The notes beneath the pieces were generated by a model. That model worked only from the letters and a program-made list of their open reading frames with translations. It was not told where the DNA came from and made no database searches. DNA of 64,000 nucleotides, taken from RGIG3002 sp045546775. GTDB lineage: Bacteria; Bacillota; Clostridia; Lachnospirales; Lachnospiraceae. The DNA lies in contig JAZQDM010000028.1 in assembly GCA_045546775.1 (NCBI GenBank), positions 62,001 through 126,000 on the forward strand. Direction: 5' to 3'. The position numbers and the translations under genes were made by a program. Every line of letters begins with the position of its first letter. The stretch's first letter is position 1. This document shows positions 34,667-43,959 of the stretch, piece by piece.

Positions 34667-37171
34667 ATGAATAAGACAATAAAAATGAGCAGAATGATAC
34701 AGTATATCATTGGATTTGCTGCAGCATTTATCATTTTAATTACCGGTCCGCTTGGACTTATAAAACATCATCTTACAATAAAGAGTACAGAAGTAGTTTT
34801 GGAAATGACCGATCCCGTCAGTGTGGACAACGCAGTGATGCAAATGTTTGTGCCACAATTTGAGGGGATTGAGGGCATTTCCGTATACGTGTGCACGGAA
34901 AATGCCAATACCGTATTGCAGTTGCGCGTTTTTGACGCGGCAATGAACGAACTGGCGATGGTACAGCAGGACATCAGTAACAGACAGGAAGCCGGCTTTG
35001 TTGACTTCCCGCTTGATTTAAACTTGCAAATCGGGCAAACCTATTATTATTCCGTGGAGAGCCTTGGTGAGGAAGTGCTGCTTGGCTTGGAAGATACATT
35101 GGCATCCGGTATTACAACGAATGCAACGTATTTGTACGGAGGCATGGAGTTCCCGGGGCGGAATGTGATTGCCAGATATGATGTAGTGGCTTCTCTTTCT
35201 GAAAAAAGAGAACTGTTTTACTGTGTAGGTACAGCACTTTTAGCGACATTGCTTATTGGTTTTGTGCAGTGGTTTTTCAAGAAAAAAGGAAACGAGAAGG
35301 AAATTGTAGCCGGAACATGGATCCGTCGCATCGGAAATCCGATTGTTGCGATTTTGACGGTTGTCTGCGGGGCTGCGATATGGCCTGCAAAAACGTTTAG
35401 TGACCGGTTGCTGGACATTGTTGTATACGAAGCAGGTGTGGTGCTGTTTGCGGCGATTTTGTTTTACGGTCTCAACCACAAGAGAGATGAAAAATATGAT
35501 GCGATAGTTGCAAAATTGCCAAAATATAAAATTGCAGATGTGTTGCAATCATTTTGCATTGCCAGAACACTGTGGTATTGCGTGGAGTATGTAAATGGTT
35601 TATCCAACTACGAGCATTTTGAATCGTTCCATCAAGCGCTGATTTGGTTTGCATTATCTCTTATCACCACATTTACAAAAAAAGAGTTGCTTTGCATTAC
35701 CAATGCAGTGTGGCTTGTTGTTGTAGCGATTGCCGGTTTTGTTTATAAGTCGAATTTCAAAGGTGTTTTGGAAGACGAAAGACTGATGGATTCCACCATA
35801 TGGATTGCAGCAGCAGGTGGTATTGTCGTGCTCAATATCATCAAAAATATGTGGAAAAAGAAACTTTGTCCTGTGAACAAAGTGTACGCAGTGCTGATCG
35901 GAGCGCTTGGTATTCTTATGGTAATATTCCGTCACGGATGGCTTTGGCCGCTTGTGATGGTTGTAATGTTTTTGGTATTTTTCCTTCGCTTTGGTGTGTG
36001 GGAGCGAAAGGCGATGTATACAAATATTTTGGCAAACGGCATTTTGTTGTCTTTTGTTTTTGTGCTTGTGGAGTCGTTGTTGCACAGACCGTATCACTAT
36101 TTTATGTTTGTGCGTTACGGGTTGATGTTCCACACATCGACAAGTGCGGCAGTTTATTTGACAGCAGTGTTATGTGCTGCTTTGACTAAATATTTTTACA
36201 AGACAAAATTTTCCTGCCGTTTTGCAGATACATGGAAAGAGCTTCTTGGTGTAGCAGTTGTTTCCGCGTATTTGATTATGACACTGTCCAGAACCGGATA
36301 TGTTGCTATATTAGTTGCCGGGGCTGTTGTGATTTTGCTTATAACTTCCGGTGCATGGAAAGAAAAAATAAAAAGAATCGGTGTACAGCTTTGTGCCATT
36401 GGTTTGGCAATTGTTGTCGGTCTGCCGATTTGTTTTACAGCCACAAGAACAATACCGGCTGTAGTAAACGAGCCGTTTACGTATGATATTGAACGGTTTG
36501 TGGATTCCATCGTACGGGGAGACAAGCCGGATTCGAGACGTTACATGACCGTAGGAAGATTTGTATATATATTTAATTTGCGTATTTTAGGTATGGACGA
36601 AGAAAACGCCATGATATTTGGTTCCGACGACCCGGGATACGTTTCGGACATTCAGGTTACGGATTTGTTGTTTGCATCTGCGGCGGAGGAAATGTCACCG
36701 GCTGATGCAGCCTTAATTGTGTTGGAATGTTTAAATCCGAAGAAAGATGGCAGTCAGATTTATGACCCTACTGATATTTCAAATGGCAGATTTGATATTT
36801 ACAAAAGCTACTGGGATAATTTAAACTGGAATGGACATAAAGTGATGAGCGTGGACGGCAAAGTGATGCATGCGCATAACATTTATTTGCAAACTGCGTA
36901 TGATAACGGTATTGCTGCCGGTATATTGCTTGTCCTTGTCAATATTGCGTCAGTTCTTTTTTCCTTTGTGTACTACAAACAAAAGAAAGAGGAAAAGGAA
37001 AATGCTGTTTTGCTGCCTCTTGTGGCTGTGGCATTTTTAGTAGCAGGTATTGTGGAGTGGAATTTCCACCCATGCAATCCGTTTGGTATGATATGGTTGC
37101 TTTCCATGGCACCGTTGTTGTTTGATATGAAAAAAGAGAAGAAGCGAGAAAATGAAAAAGAAGCCGTTTAA
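34667..37171 (+). CDS. O-antigen ligase/Wzy-like membrane protein with N-terminal external domain
   Basis: 834-residue membrane protein. After one helix (about 12-32) comes an external beta-rich region of some 150 residues (about 40-185), then around twelve helices. The WaaL/Wzy signs are LSRTGYVAILVAG in the middle and a large external loop ending in HAHNIYLQTAYDNGI (about residue 735), the conserved His-x-x-Asn region of O-antigen ligases. It may polymerise repeat units or transfer the finished glycan to an acceptor. AAGGAAGG precedes the ATG. The fused N-terminal domain is unusual. The end overlaps the next gene by 20 bases. Confidence 0.78.
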   Translation: MNKTIKMSRMIQYIIGFAAAFIILITGPLGLIKHHLTIKSTEVVLEMTDPVSVDNAVMQMFVPQFEGIEGISVYVCTENANTVLQLRVFDAAMNELAMVQQDISNRQEAGFVDFPLDLNLQIGQTYYYSVESLGEEVLLGLEDTLASGITTNATYLYGGMEFPGRNVIARYDVVASLSEKRELFYCVGTALLATLLIGFVQWFFKKKGNEKEIVAGTWIRRIGNPIVAILTVVCGAAIWPAKTFSDRLLDIVVYEAGVVLFAAILFYGLNHKRDEKYDAIVAKLPKYKIADVLQSFCIARTLWYCVEYVNGLSNYEHFESFHQALIWFALSLITTFTKKELLCITNAVWLVVVAIAGFVYKSNFKGVLEDERLMDSTIWIAAAGGIVVLNIIKNMWKKKLCPVNKVYAVLIGALGILMVIFRHGWLWPLVMVVMFLVFFLRFGVWERKAMYTNILANGILLSFVFVLVESLLHRPYHYFMFVRYGLMFHTSTSAAVYLTAVLCAALTKYFYKTKFSCRFADTWKELLGVAVVSAYLIMTLSRTGYVAILVAGAVVILLITSGAWKEKIKRIGVQLCAIGLAIVVGLPICFTATRTIPAVVNEPFTYDIERFVDSIVRGDKPDSRRYMTVGRFVYIFNLRILGMDEENAMIFGSDDPGYVSDIQVTDLLFASAAEEMSPADAALIVLECLNPKKDGSQIYDPTDISNGRFDIYKSYWDNLNWNGHKVMSVDGKVMHAHNIYLQTAYDNGIAAGILLVLVNIASVLFSFVYYKQKKEEKENAVLLPLVAVAFLVAGIVEWNFHPCNPFGMIWLLSMAPLLFDMKKEKKRENEKEAV

Positions 37172-39023
37172 TGTTCAATTATTTTATCGAAGAACCTGTT
37201 TGATTATATATGATATTATGAGCGTTTGCCTCGCCAGTGCGCTTGCTATTTATTTGCGTTATATAGACGAGGGACTGAGTGCGATACCGGATTACTTTTT
37301 GGGCACGGTAGCCAAAATGCTTCCGGTCAACGTAATCGTAACCATCATTTTGTTTTATTTGTTCCGCTTATATCATAGTTTGTGGGCTTTTGCAGGTGTC
37401 AATGAATTGCAGAACGTAGTGGTAAGTTCTTTCTGTTCGGCTACGATAATGGGCATCATTATCGTTGTGGGTCACATGCCGATTCCGAGGAGCTACTACT
37501 TTATGTACGCATTTTTGCTCACCGGATTTACGTTTGCGAGCCGTTTTTCATATCGGTTTTTCCGCGGTTTAAAACATAAAAACCAGAACAAGAAAAATGA
37601 CATCGCAGTCATGATTATTGGTGCCGGAGAGGCCGGCAATGCAATTATAAAAGAAATCGTTTCCAGCAATTACAGCAAGATGGTTATCAAATGTATTATC
37701 GATGATGACCCAAATAAATGGGGACGTTATATTCAAGGAATTAAAGTAATTGGTGGCAGAGAAAAAATCGTCGAAGCGGTAGATTTGTATTCGATTGATG
37801 AAATTTTCGTTGCCATCCCTTCTGCGCCACGTGTTGTTATCCGTGATATTTTGCAGATTTGTCAGGAAACAACTTGTAAACTGCGTTCTCTTCCGGGCAT
37901 GTACCAGCTTGTGAACGGCGAAGTGGATGTCAGTAAATTGCGCGATGTGGAAGTAGAAGATTTGCTCGGACGCGATCCGATCAAAGTCGATATGGATTCC
38001 ATCCTTGGCTATGTACAAAATAAAGTAGTGCTTGTAACCGGTGGCGGCGGGTCTATCGGAAGTGAATTGTGCAGGCAGATTGCAAGTCACAAACCAAAAC
38101 AACTTGTCATCGTGGACATTTATGAAAACAGTGCATATGATATTCAGCAGGAGCTGTTGACGAAATATGATGATTTGGATTTGGTTGTTTTGATTGCATC
38201 CGTGCGTAATACACGGAGAATGCATTATATTTTTGACACATATCGTCCTGATATTGTATATCATGCAGCAGCACATAAGCATGTGCCGCTTATGGAGCAA
38301 AGTCCGAATGAAGCAATCAAAAACAACGTGTTCGGTACCTTTAAAACCGCACAGGCAGCCGCCCAGGCAGGTGCAAAACGTTTTGTTATGATTTCTACGG
38401 ACAAAGCGGTTAACCCGACCAATATTATGGGTGCAAGCAAGCGTATTTGCGAGATGATTATTCAGACATTTAATAAACATTACGACACCGAATTTGTGGC
38501 AGTGCGTTTTGGTAACGTGCTGGGAAGTAACGGAAGTGTTATTCCGCTGTTCCGCAAACAGATTGCGGCAGGCGGCCCGGTGACGGTTACCCATCCGGAT
38601 ATCATCCGTTATTTTATGACAATACCGGAGGCGGTATCGTTGGTGCTTCAGGCAGGAGCCTACGCAAAAGGCGGTGAAATTTTCGTTCTGGATATGGGCG
38701 AACCGGTAAAAATTTTGGATTTGGCAAAAAATCTTATCCGGTTGTCCGGTTACAAAGTGGACGAAGATATCAAGATAGAGTTTACCGGATTGCGGCCGGG
38801 AGAAAAGCTTTATGAAGAGCTTTTGATGGATGAAGAAGGGCTGCAGGATACAGCCAATGCCATGATTCATATCGGTAAGCCCATTGAGCTGGATGAGGAA
38901 GTTTTTTACAAACAGCTTCATAAGTTGAAACAGGCTACGGAGATGGAAAGTGACAACATTAAAGAAATGATTAAAGAGATTGTGCCAACGTACGTTATCG
39001 ACGGCCGGTACGACAAATCATAG
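37152..39023 (+). CDS. Membrane-bound nucleotide-sugar 4,6-dehydratase (WbpM/PglF/CapD class)
   Basis: 623-residue protein with four N-terminal helices (about 15-36, 52-72, 86-107, 112-130), a Rossmann-like domain with GAGEAGNA at about 157-164, and a C-terminal SDR domain with TGGGGSIG at 296-303. The active-site segment STDKAVNPTNIMGASK has Met426 where short homologues have Tyr, with Lys430 kept. This is the known signature of the WbpM/PglF class, which makes UDP-2-acetamido-2,6-dideoxy-xylo-4-hexulose from UDP-GlcNAc, precursor of QuiNAc, FucNAc or bacillosamine. The PglC- and PglA-like genes that follow fit a Pgl-type pathway, though no aminotransferase or acetyltransferase of the bacillosamine branch is adjacent. 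Confidence 0.9.
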   Translation: MKKKPFNVQLFYRRTCLIIYDIMSVCLASALAIYLRYIDEGLSAIPDYFLGTVAKMLPVNVIVTIILFYLFRLYHSLWAFAGVNELQNVVVSSFCSATIMGIIIVVGHMPIPRSYYFMYAFLLTGFTFASRFSYRFFRGLKHKNQNKKNDIAVMIIGAGEAGNAIIKEIVSSNYSKMVIKCIIDDDPNKWGRYIQGIKVIGGREKIVEAVDLYSIDEIFVAIPSAPRVVIRDILQICQETTCKLRSLPGMYQLVNGEVDVSKLRDVEVEDLLGRDPIKVDMDSILGYVQNKVVLVTGGGGSIGSELCRQIASHKPKQLVIVDIYENSAYDIQQELLTKYDDLDLVVLIASVRNTRRMHYIFDTYRPDIVYHAAAHKHVPLMEQSPNEAIKNNVFGTFKTAQAAAQAGAKRFVMISTDKAVNPTNIMGASKRICEMIIQTFNKHYDTEFVAVRFGNVLGSNGSVIPLFRKQIAAGGPVTVTHPDIIRYFMTIPEAVSLVLQAGAYAKGGEIFVLDMGEPVKILDLAKNLIRLSGYKVDEDIKIEFTGLRPGEKLYEELLMDEEGLQDTANAMIHIGKPIELDEEVFYKQLHKLKQATEMESDNIKEMIKEIVPTYVIDGRYDKS

Positions 39024-39024
39024 T

Positions 39025-39046
39025 GTCTTGCTCAAAGGAGCAAGAC
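39025..39046 (+). other. Perfect hairpin between dehydratase and PglC-type gene
   Basis: GTCTTGCTC and GAGCAAGAC form a perfect 9-bp stem with an AAAG loop, starting directly after the dehydratase stop. No T-run follows, so it is not a normal terminator. The next gene's own site (AGGTGAG) lies outside it. It may stabilise or process the mRNA. Confidence 0.6.
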
Positions 39047-39062
39047 GGAAGTAGGTGAGAAC

Positions 39063-39695
39063 ATGTATCAAAAAATAAAACGCGCGATTGATTTTGTGAC
39101 ATCTTTCCTGGGACTTATTTTATTGTCCCCGGTATTCTTTGTGCTTATCGTTGCAATCAAATGCGATTCCAAGGGACCGATTTTGTTTAAACAAAAAAGA
39201 GTAGGAATTCACAAAAGTCATTTTTCTATTTATAAATTCCGCACAATGCGCGTAGATACACCGAAAGATACACCGACTCACCTTTTGAAAAATCCGGAAC
39301 AGTATATTACAAAAGTGGGCAAATTTTTGCGTAAGACGAGTTTGGATGAACTTCCTCAGATTGTCAATATTTTGAAAGGTGATATGGCAATTGTGGGACC
39401 GCGTCCGGCGCTTTGGAACCAATACGATTTGATTGCAGAGCGTGACAAGTACGGTGCCAACGATATTTTGCCGGGACTGACCGGCTGGGCACAGATTAAC
39501 GGCAGAGACGAACTTGAAATTGATGTAAAGGCAAAACTGGACGGAGAATATGTAGAGAAAATGAGCTTTTTGTTTGATGTAAAGTGCATTGTCAAAACGT
39601 TTACAAGTGTGTTGAAACACGAAGGCGTGGTGGAAGGCGGAACCGGCACGATCAAAGATAAGCCGGAAACTTTGGATGAAGATACCTCCAAATAG
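39063..39695 (+). CDS. Monotopic phosphoglycosyltransferase (PglC/WbpL-like minimal sugar transferase)
   Basis: 210-residue initiating transferase that places a sugar-1-phosphate on undecaprenyl phosphate. It has the re-entrant hydrophobic helix at about 12-32 with LSPV, then KFRTMR, the catalytic Asp95-Glu96 (LDELPQ) and GPRP at 112-115, ending in a LTGWAQINGR segment. This is the minimal class, distinct from the polytopic enzyme at 11.8 kb. Beside the WbpM/PglF-like dehydratase it would likely use a UDP-6-deoxy-HexNAc, but the donor is not proven. Confidence 0.9.
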   Translation: MYQKIKRAIDFVTSFLGLILLSPVFFVLIVAIKCDSKGPILFKQKRVGIHKSHFSIYKFRTMRVDTPKDTPTHLLKNPEQYITKVGKFLRKTSLDELPQIVNILKGDMAIVGPRPALWNQYDLIAERDKYGANDILPGLTGWAQINGRDELEIDVKAKLDGEYVEKMSFLFDVKCIVKTFTSVLKHEGVVEGGTGTIKDKPETLDEDTSK

Positions 39696-39736
39696 AAAAC
39701 CGGCAACAGAAGGAAAGCAGAGACAATAAGGACATT

Positions 39737-40831
39737 ATGAAAAAAGTTTTATTTATTGTGAATCATAACATTACGCTTTACAATTTCCGTAAAGAACTTG
39801 TGATGGAATTGGTTCGGCAAAATTATGAAGTCGTGGTTGTTGTCCCCGTGACAGAGGATACAAAAAAAATCACCGATTTGGGATGCCGCGTTATCGATGT
39901 TCCGGTGGAGCGTCGAGGTACGAACCCAGTCAAAGACTTCAAACTGATTACGATGTACAGAAAAATAATAAAACAGGAAAAACCGGATGTGGTTTTGACC
40001 TACACAATAAAGCCCAATGTGTACGGAGGGATGGCGGCAGCAAGCTTGAAGGTTCCATATCTTTGCACTATTACCGGACTTGGTGTGGCTATCGAAGGTG
40101 GCGGGATTTTGAAGAAAATATCGCTCATGCTTTACCGCATGGGACTTGCCCGCGTCTCCAAAGTCTTTTTTCAAAATGAGGACAACCGCAACGTGTTTGC
40201 GGATGCAAACATCGGAAAGGGCCGTTATGAGCTTGTGAGCGGTTCCGGTGTGAATATAGAAGAGTATGAAGGCATTGCGTTCCCGGAACAAGATGCCCCG
40301 GCAGAATTTGTTTTTATTTCCCGCGTGCAAAAAGCAAAAGGGGTAGATTCCTTTTTGGAGATGGCGCAGGAGATAAAGAAAACGCACCCGGATGTAAAAT
40401 TTCATGTGCTGGGATTTTGCGAGGACGATTATCAAGAGCAGCTGAACGAGCTGACAGACCAAGGTGTGATTTGTTACCATGGTATGCAAAATGATGTGCG
40501 GCCGTTTCTGGCAAGAAGCCAGTGCCTTATCCATCCATCCTTTCACGAAGGAATGTCCAACGTGTGTATGGAGGCTGCGGCAGCAGGGCGTGCAGTCATT
40601 GCCACAAATATTAGCGGATGCCGCGAAATTGTGGACGATGGGACAAGCGGCTATCTTGTGAAAGTGAACGATACGCAGGATTTAATAAGAGCAGTGGAAA
40701 GTTTTCTCAATTTAAGTTATAATGAGAGGATGCAGATGGGAAAAGCCGGTAAGGCGAAGATGACAGCAGAATTCGACAGGAAAGACGTCGTTTTGAAGTA
40801 TATGAAAGAAATCGAAAGGTTTGGTACGTAA
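39737..40831 (+). CDS. GT4 glycosyltransferase (PglA-like)
   Basis: 364-residue GT-B protein. The N-terminus KKVLFIVNHNITLYNFRKELV and the stretch VLTYTIKPNVYGGMAA are typical of the PglA/WbaZ-like group that adds the second sugar (often HexNAc) to a lipid-linked first sugar. The E-x7-E segment is SFHEGMSNVCMEAAAAG. It follows the PglC-type gene, in the position expected for the second transferase. The next gene starts just after its stop. Confidence 0.87.
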   Translation: MKKVLFIVNHNITLYNFRKELVMELVRQNYEVVVVVPVTEDTKKITDLGCRVIDVPVERRGTNPVKDFKLITMYRKIIKQEKPDVVLTYTIKPNVYGGMAAASLKVPYLCTITGLGVAIEGGGILKKISLMLYRMGLARVSKVFFQNEDNRNVFADANIGKGRYELVSGSGVNIEEYEGIAFPEQDAPAEFVFISRVQKAKGVDSFLEMAQEIKKTHPDVKFHVLGFCEDDYQEQLNELTDQGVICYHGMQNDVRPFLARSQCLIHPSFHEGMSNVCMEAAAAGRAVIATNISGCREIVDDGTSGYLVKVNDTQDLIRAVESFLNLSYNERMQMGKAGKAKMTAEFDRKDVVLKYMKEIERFGT

Positions 40832-40832
40832 C

Positions 40833-42149
40833 ATGAGCTTGTATGAAAAAATTGTTAAAGGTGAAGAAAAAATTTCTTTGGTAGGTCTTGGCTATGTAGG
40901 AATGCCGATTGCGGTTGCTTTTGCAAGAAAAGTAAAAGTAGTCGGATTTGATTTAAACGCAGCAAAAATTGACCTTTATAAAAACGGCATCGACCCCACA
41001 AAAGAAGTGGGCGATGAAGTAATCAAAAATACAACAGTAGAATTTACCGCAGATCCGTCCAAGTTAAAAGAAGCAAAATTTCATATTGTTGCCGTGCCAA
41101 CACCGGTAAACGACGATCATACTCCGGATCTTTCTCCGGTAGAAGGTGCGAGCCGTATTTTGGGACAAAACCTTACAAAAGGTTCCATCGTAGTATTTGA
41201 ATCTACCGTGTATCCGGGTGTGACAGAAGACATTTGTGTGCCGATTTTGGAAAAAGAATCCGGCTTAAAGTGTGGAGTGGATTTTAAAATCGGTTACTCA
41301 CCGGAGCGTATCAACCCGGGCGATAAAGTGCATCGCTTGGAGACTATTACAAAAATTGTTTCCGGTATGGACGAAGAGACATTGGACGAAGTTGCAAAAG
41401 TGTACGAGCTTGTTGTAGAAGCCGGCGTGCACCGTGCAGAATCCATCAAAGTGGCAGAAGCTGCAAAAGTAATCGAAAACAGCCAGCGTGATATCAACAT
41501 TGCATTTATGAACGAACTTTCCATCATCTTTAACAAGATGGGCATTGATACACAGTCGGTATTGAAAGCAGCCGGAACAAAGTGGAATTTCTTGAATTTC
41601 TATCCCGGACTTGTAGGCGGACACTGCATCGGCGTAGACCCGTATTACTTGACATACAAGGCAGAACAGCTTGGCTATCATTCACAAATTATTTTGTCCG
41701 GCCGCCGTATTAACGATGACATGGGAAAATACGTGGCAGAAAGTCTTGTGAAAAATTTGATTAAGGCAGACATTCAGGTAAAAGAAGCAAAAGTTGCCAT
41801 TTTGGGCTTTACCTTTAAGGAAAACTGCCCGGATACAAGAAATACAAAAATTATCGATATCGTAAACGAATTGAAAGAATACGGTATCACACCAATGATT
41901 ACCGATGAAACAGCGGATGCAGAAGAAGCAGAGCGTCTGTACGGAATCAAATTCGTTCCCCAGAGCGAAATCAAAAACATGGATGCGGTTGTGCTTGCGG
42001 TTGCGCACGATGCATTTAAACAATTAGACAAGGAAAGCTTAAACAAGCTTTTCAAAGAAGGCAACAGCAAAAAAGTACTGGTAGACATCAAAGGCCTTTT
42101 GAACCGCAAAGATTTTGAAGGCGAAGATTACTTGTACTGGAGATTGTAG
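40833..42149 (+). CDS. tviB: UDP-N-acetyl-hexosamine 6-dehydrogenase (TviB/WbpO type)
   Basis: NAD-dependent dehydrogenase of 438 residues that oxidises UDP-GlcNAc or UDP-GalNAc at C6 to the uronic acid. It has the NAD loop GLGYVG at 18-23, the ESTVYPG segment and the catalytic Cys265 in GGHCIGVDP. Its overall pattern matches the Vi-antigen/WbpO group rather than UDP-glucose dehydrogenases. The ATG at 40833, one base after the GT4 stop, was chosen over a start four codons earlier. Paired with the epimerase that follows, it would give UDP-GalNAcA. Confidence 0.88.
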   Translation: MSLYEKIVKGEEKISLVGLGYVGMPIAVAFARKVKVVGFDLNAAKIDLYKNGIDPTKEVGDEVIKNTTVEFTADPSKLKEAKFHIVAVPTPVNDDHTPDLSPVEGASRILGQNLTKGSIVVFESTVYPGVTEDICVPILEKESGLKCGVDFKIGYSPERINPGDKVHRLETITKIVSGMDEETLDEVAKVYELVVEAGVHRAESIKVAEAAKVIENSQRDINIAFMNELSIIFNKMGIDTQSVLKAAGTKWNFLNFYPGLVGGHCIGVDPYYLTYKAEQLGYHSQIILSGRRINDDMGKYVAESLVKNLIKADIQVKEAKVAILGFTFKENCPDTRNTKIIDIVNELKEYGITPMITDETADAEEAERLYGIKFVPQSEIKNMDAVVLAVAHDAFKQLDKESLNKLFKEGNSKKVLVDIKGLLNRKDFEGEDYLYWRL

Positions 42150-42193
42150 AAGAACGCTTTTATGCGCCAAAATAAATAAAGGTAACTATCGAC

Positions 42194-42222
42194 AAGGGGC
42201 AGTTTTACTGTTCCTTATCGTG
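42194..42222 (+). other. Intergenic hairpin with conserved CCTTATCGTG tail (copy 2)
   Basis: AAGGGGCAG (42194-42202) pairs with CTGTTCCTT (42208-42216) around a TTTTA loop, followed by ATCGTG. The segment CTGTTCCTTATCGTG differs at one base from that at 27700-27714. It lies 20 bases before the epimerase start. Confidence 0.55.
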
Positions 42223-42242
42223 GTATTATGAGGAAAAGAAAA

Positions 42243-43217
42243 ATGGGATTTAGAGATTTAAAATTTGACAAAGACAGTGTGTTTTTAGTAACAGGTGGTG
42301 CCGGATTTATCGGTTCTAACTTGTGTGAAGCCATCACAGATATGGGTTATCAGGTAAGATGTCTTGATAACTTATCGACCGGAAAACAGGAAAATGTAGA
42401 TTTGCTCTCCGACAGAGAAAATTACACGTTTATCAAAGGCGATATCCGCGATTTGGACACTTGTATGGAAGCCTGCAAAGGGGTGGATTATGTGCTCAAT
42501 CAGGCAGCCTGGGGCAGCGTTCCGAGAAGTATCGAGATGCCGCTTTTGTATGAGGAAATCAATATCCGCGGAACACTCAATATGATGGAAGCAGCAAGAC
42601 AAAACGGCGTGAAAAAATTTGTTTATGCATCCAGCTCTTCCGTATACGGAGACCATCCGGTACTCCCGAAAGTGGAAGGCCAGGAAGGCAATTTATTGTC
42701 CCCGTATGCGCTCACAAAGCGGGTGGATGAAGAATACGGAAAATTATATACAAAGCTTTACGGCTTAGACACATACGGCATGCGTTATTTCAACGTATTT
42801 GGCAGAAGACAGGACCCCAACGGGGCTTATGCGGCAGTTATCCCGAAATTTATCAAACAGCTTTTGAATGATGAAGTGCCGACCATCAACGGCGACGGAA
42901 AACAGTCCCGTGACTTTACGTACATCGACAATGTCATCGAAGCAAACTTAAAAGCTTGTCTTGCACCGTCAGAGGCAGCCGGCAATGCGTTCAACATTGC
43001 GTACGGCGGAAGAGAATATTTGATTGATATTTATTATGATTTGTGCAAAGCATTGGGAAAAGACGTAGAACCGAATTTTGGGCCGGACCGTGCAGGAGAT
43101 ATTAAGCATTCCAATGCGGATATTTCCAAAGCAAAAAAATTACTCGGATACGACCCGGACTACGATTTCAAAAAGGGTATTGCGTTGGCAATTGCCTGGT
43201 ATAAGGAAAATTTATAA
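42243..43217 (+). CDS. tviC: UDP-HexNAc(A) 4-epimerase (TviC/WbpP type)
   Basis: 324-residue extended SDR with the NAD loop GGAGFIG at 18-24, the SSSSVYGDHP segment and the catalytic Tyr155-x3-Lys159 (YALTK). The N-terminal extension before the first strand and the stretch NQAAWGSVPRSIE are typical of TviC/WbpP, which epimerise UDP-GlcNAc or UDP-GlcNAcA to the galacto form. GAGGAAAAG lies before the ATG at 42243; the ATG at 42228 has no site. It directly follows the dehydrogenase, as in Vi-antigen and WbpO/WbpP loci. Confidence 0.88.
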   Translation: MGFRDLKFDKDSVFLVTGGAGFIGSNLCEAITDMGYQVRCLDNLSTGKQENVDLLSDRENYTFIKGDIRDLDTCMEACKGVDYVLNQAAWGSVPRSIEMPLLYEEINIRGTLNMMEAARQNGVKKFVYASSSSVYGDHPVLPKVEGQEGNLLSPYALTKRVDEEYGKLYTKLYGLDTYGMRYFNVFGRRQDPNGAYAAVIPKFIKQLLNDEVPTINGDGKQSRDFTYIDNVIEANLKACLAPSEAAGNAFNIAYGGREYLIDIYYDLCKALGKDVEPNFGPDRAGDIKHSNADISKAKKLLGYDPDYDFKKGIALAIAWYKENL

Positions 43218-43955
43218 ATGAAAATTGCAGTGAGAATGGATGATATTACGCCCGACATGAACTGGGAAAACTTCCGTTTTTTTCAGGGACTATTTAAAGA
43301 AGCGGGCATTACACCGCTTTTGGGTATCGTTCCGGATTGCCAAGATGAACACTTGCATTGTGAACCGGAAAGGGAAGAATTTTATAAAGAAATGCTCGCC
43401 TTGCAAAGCGAAGGATACTGCCTTGCCATGCACGGATACCAGCATGTGTATTCCACAAAAAAGGGCGGCATATTTCCGTTAAACAACTTTTCGGAGTTTG
43501 CCGGAGTCTCTTATAATGAGCAAAAAGATAAGCTGGCAGCGGGCAAAGAAAAATTGAAAGCACATGGAATTGTGACGGACATTTTTATGGCACCGGCGCA
43601 TTCTTACGATGCCAATACAATAAAGGCGTTGAAAGAGAATGGCTTTACGAAGCTGACGGACGGCTTTGGAGAAGTACCGTATTGCTACAAAGACATGACG
43701 TTCTATCCTATCTCTTTTCAGCTGAGCAAAAGCTTAAAGAAGGAAAGCGGATATACGACGATGGTGCTTCATGCAAACACCATTACGGAAAAAGATAAGG
43801 AACGATATCGCAAAATTTTTAAAGAACACGGAAAAGATATGATTTCGTATTCTGAGTATTTGCAGGTAGCTCCGGTGAAACGGGGATTTTTTGGACATAT
43901 GCTTGAATATATGCTGGCAAAGGCGAAGTTTTTACTTGTGAAATTGAAAGGATAA
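43218..43955 (+). CDS. DUF2334-type polysaccharide deacetylase-like protein
   Basis: 245-residue protein, probably soluble until a basic, hydrophobic C-terminus. It begins AVRMDDITPDM with the paired Asp of the NodB/polysaccharide deacetylase fold. It also has CLAMHGYQHVYS, whose His-x3-His could bind metal, and a later MAPAHSYD. These match the DUF2334 branch. It may deacetylate a HexNAc in the lipid-linked glycan. It starts immediately after the epimerase stop. Catalytic activity is inferred. Confidence 0.75.
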   Translation: MKIAVRMDDITPDMNWENFRFFQGLFKEAGITPLLGIVPDCQDEHLHCEPEREEFYKEMLALQSEGYCLAMHGYQHVYSTKKGGIFPLNNFSEFAGVSYNEQKDKLAAGKEKLKAHGIVTDIFMAPAHSYDANTIKALKENGFTKLTDGFGEVPYCYKDMTFYPISFQLSKSLKKESGYTTMVLHANTITEKDKERYRKIFKEHGKDMISYSEYLQVAPVKRGFFGHMLEYMLAKAKFLLVKLKG

Positions 43956-43959
43956 ACCT

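Noticed and set aside
37569..38921. Minus-strand open frame of 450 codons
   Set aside because: Fully antisense to the membrane-bound dehydratase; Cys/His/Phe-rich composition is that of a mirrored coding frame.
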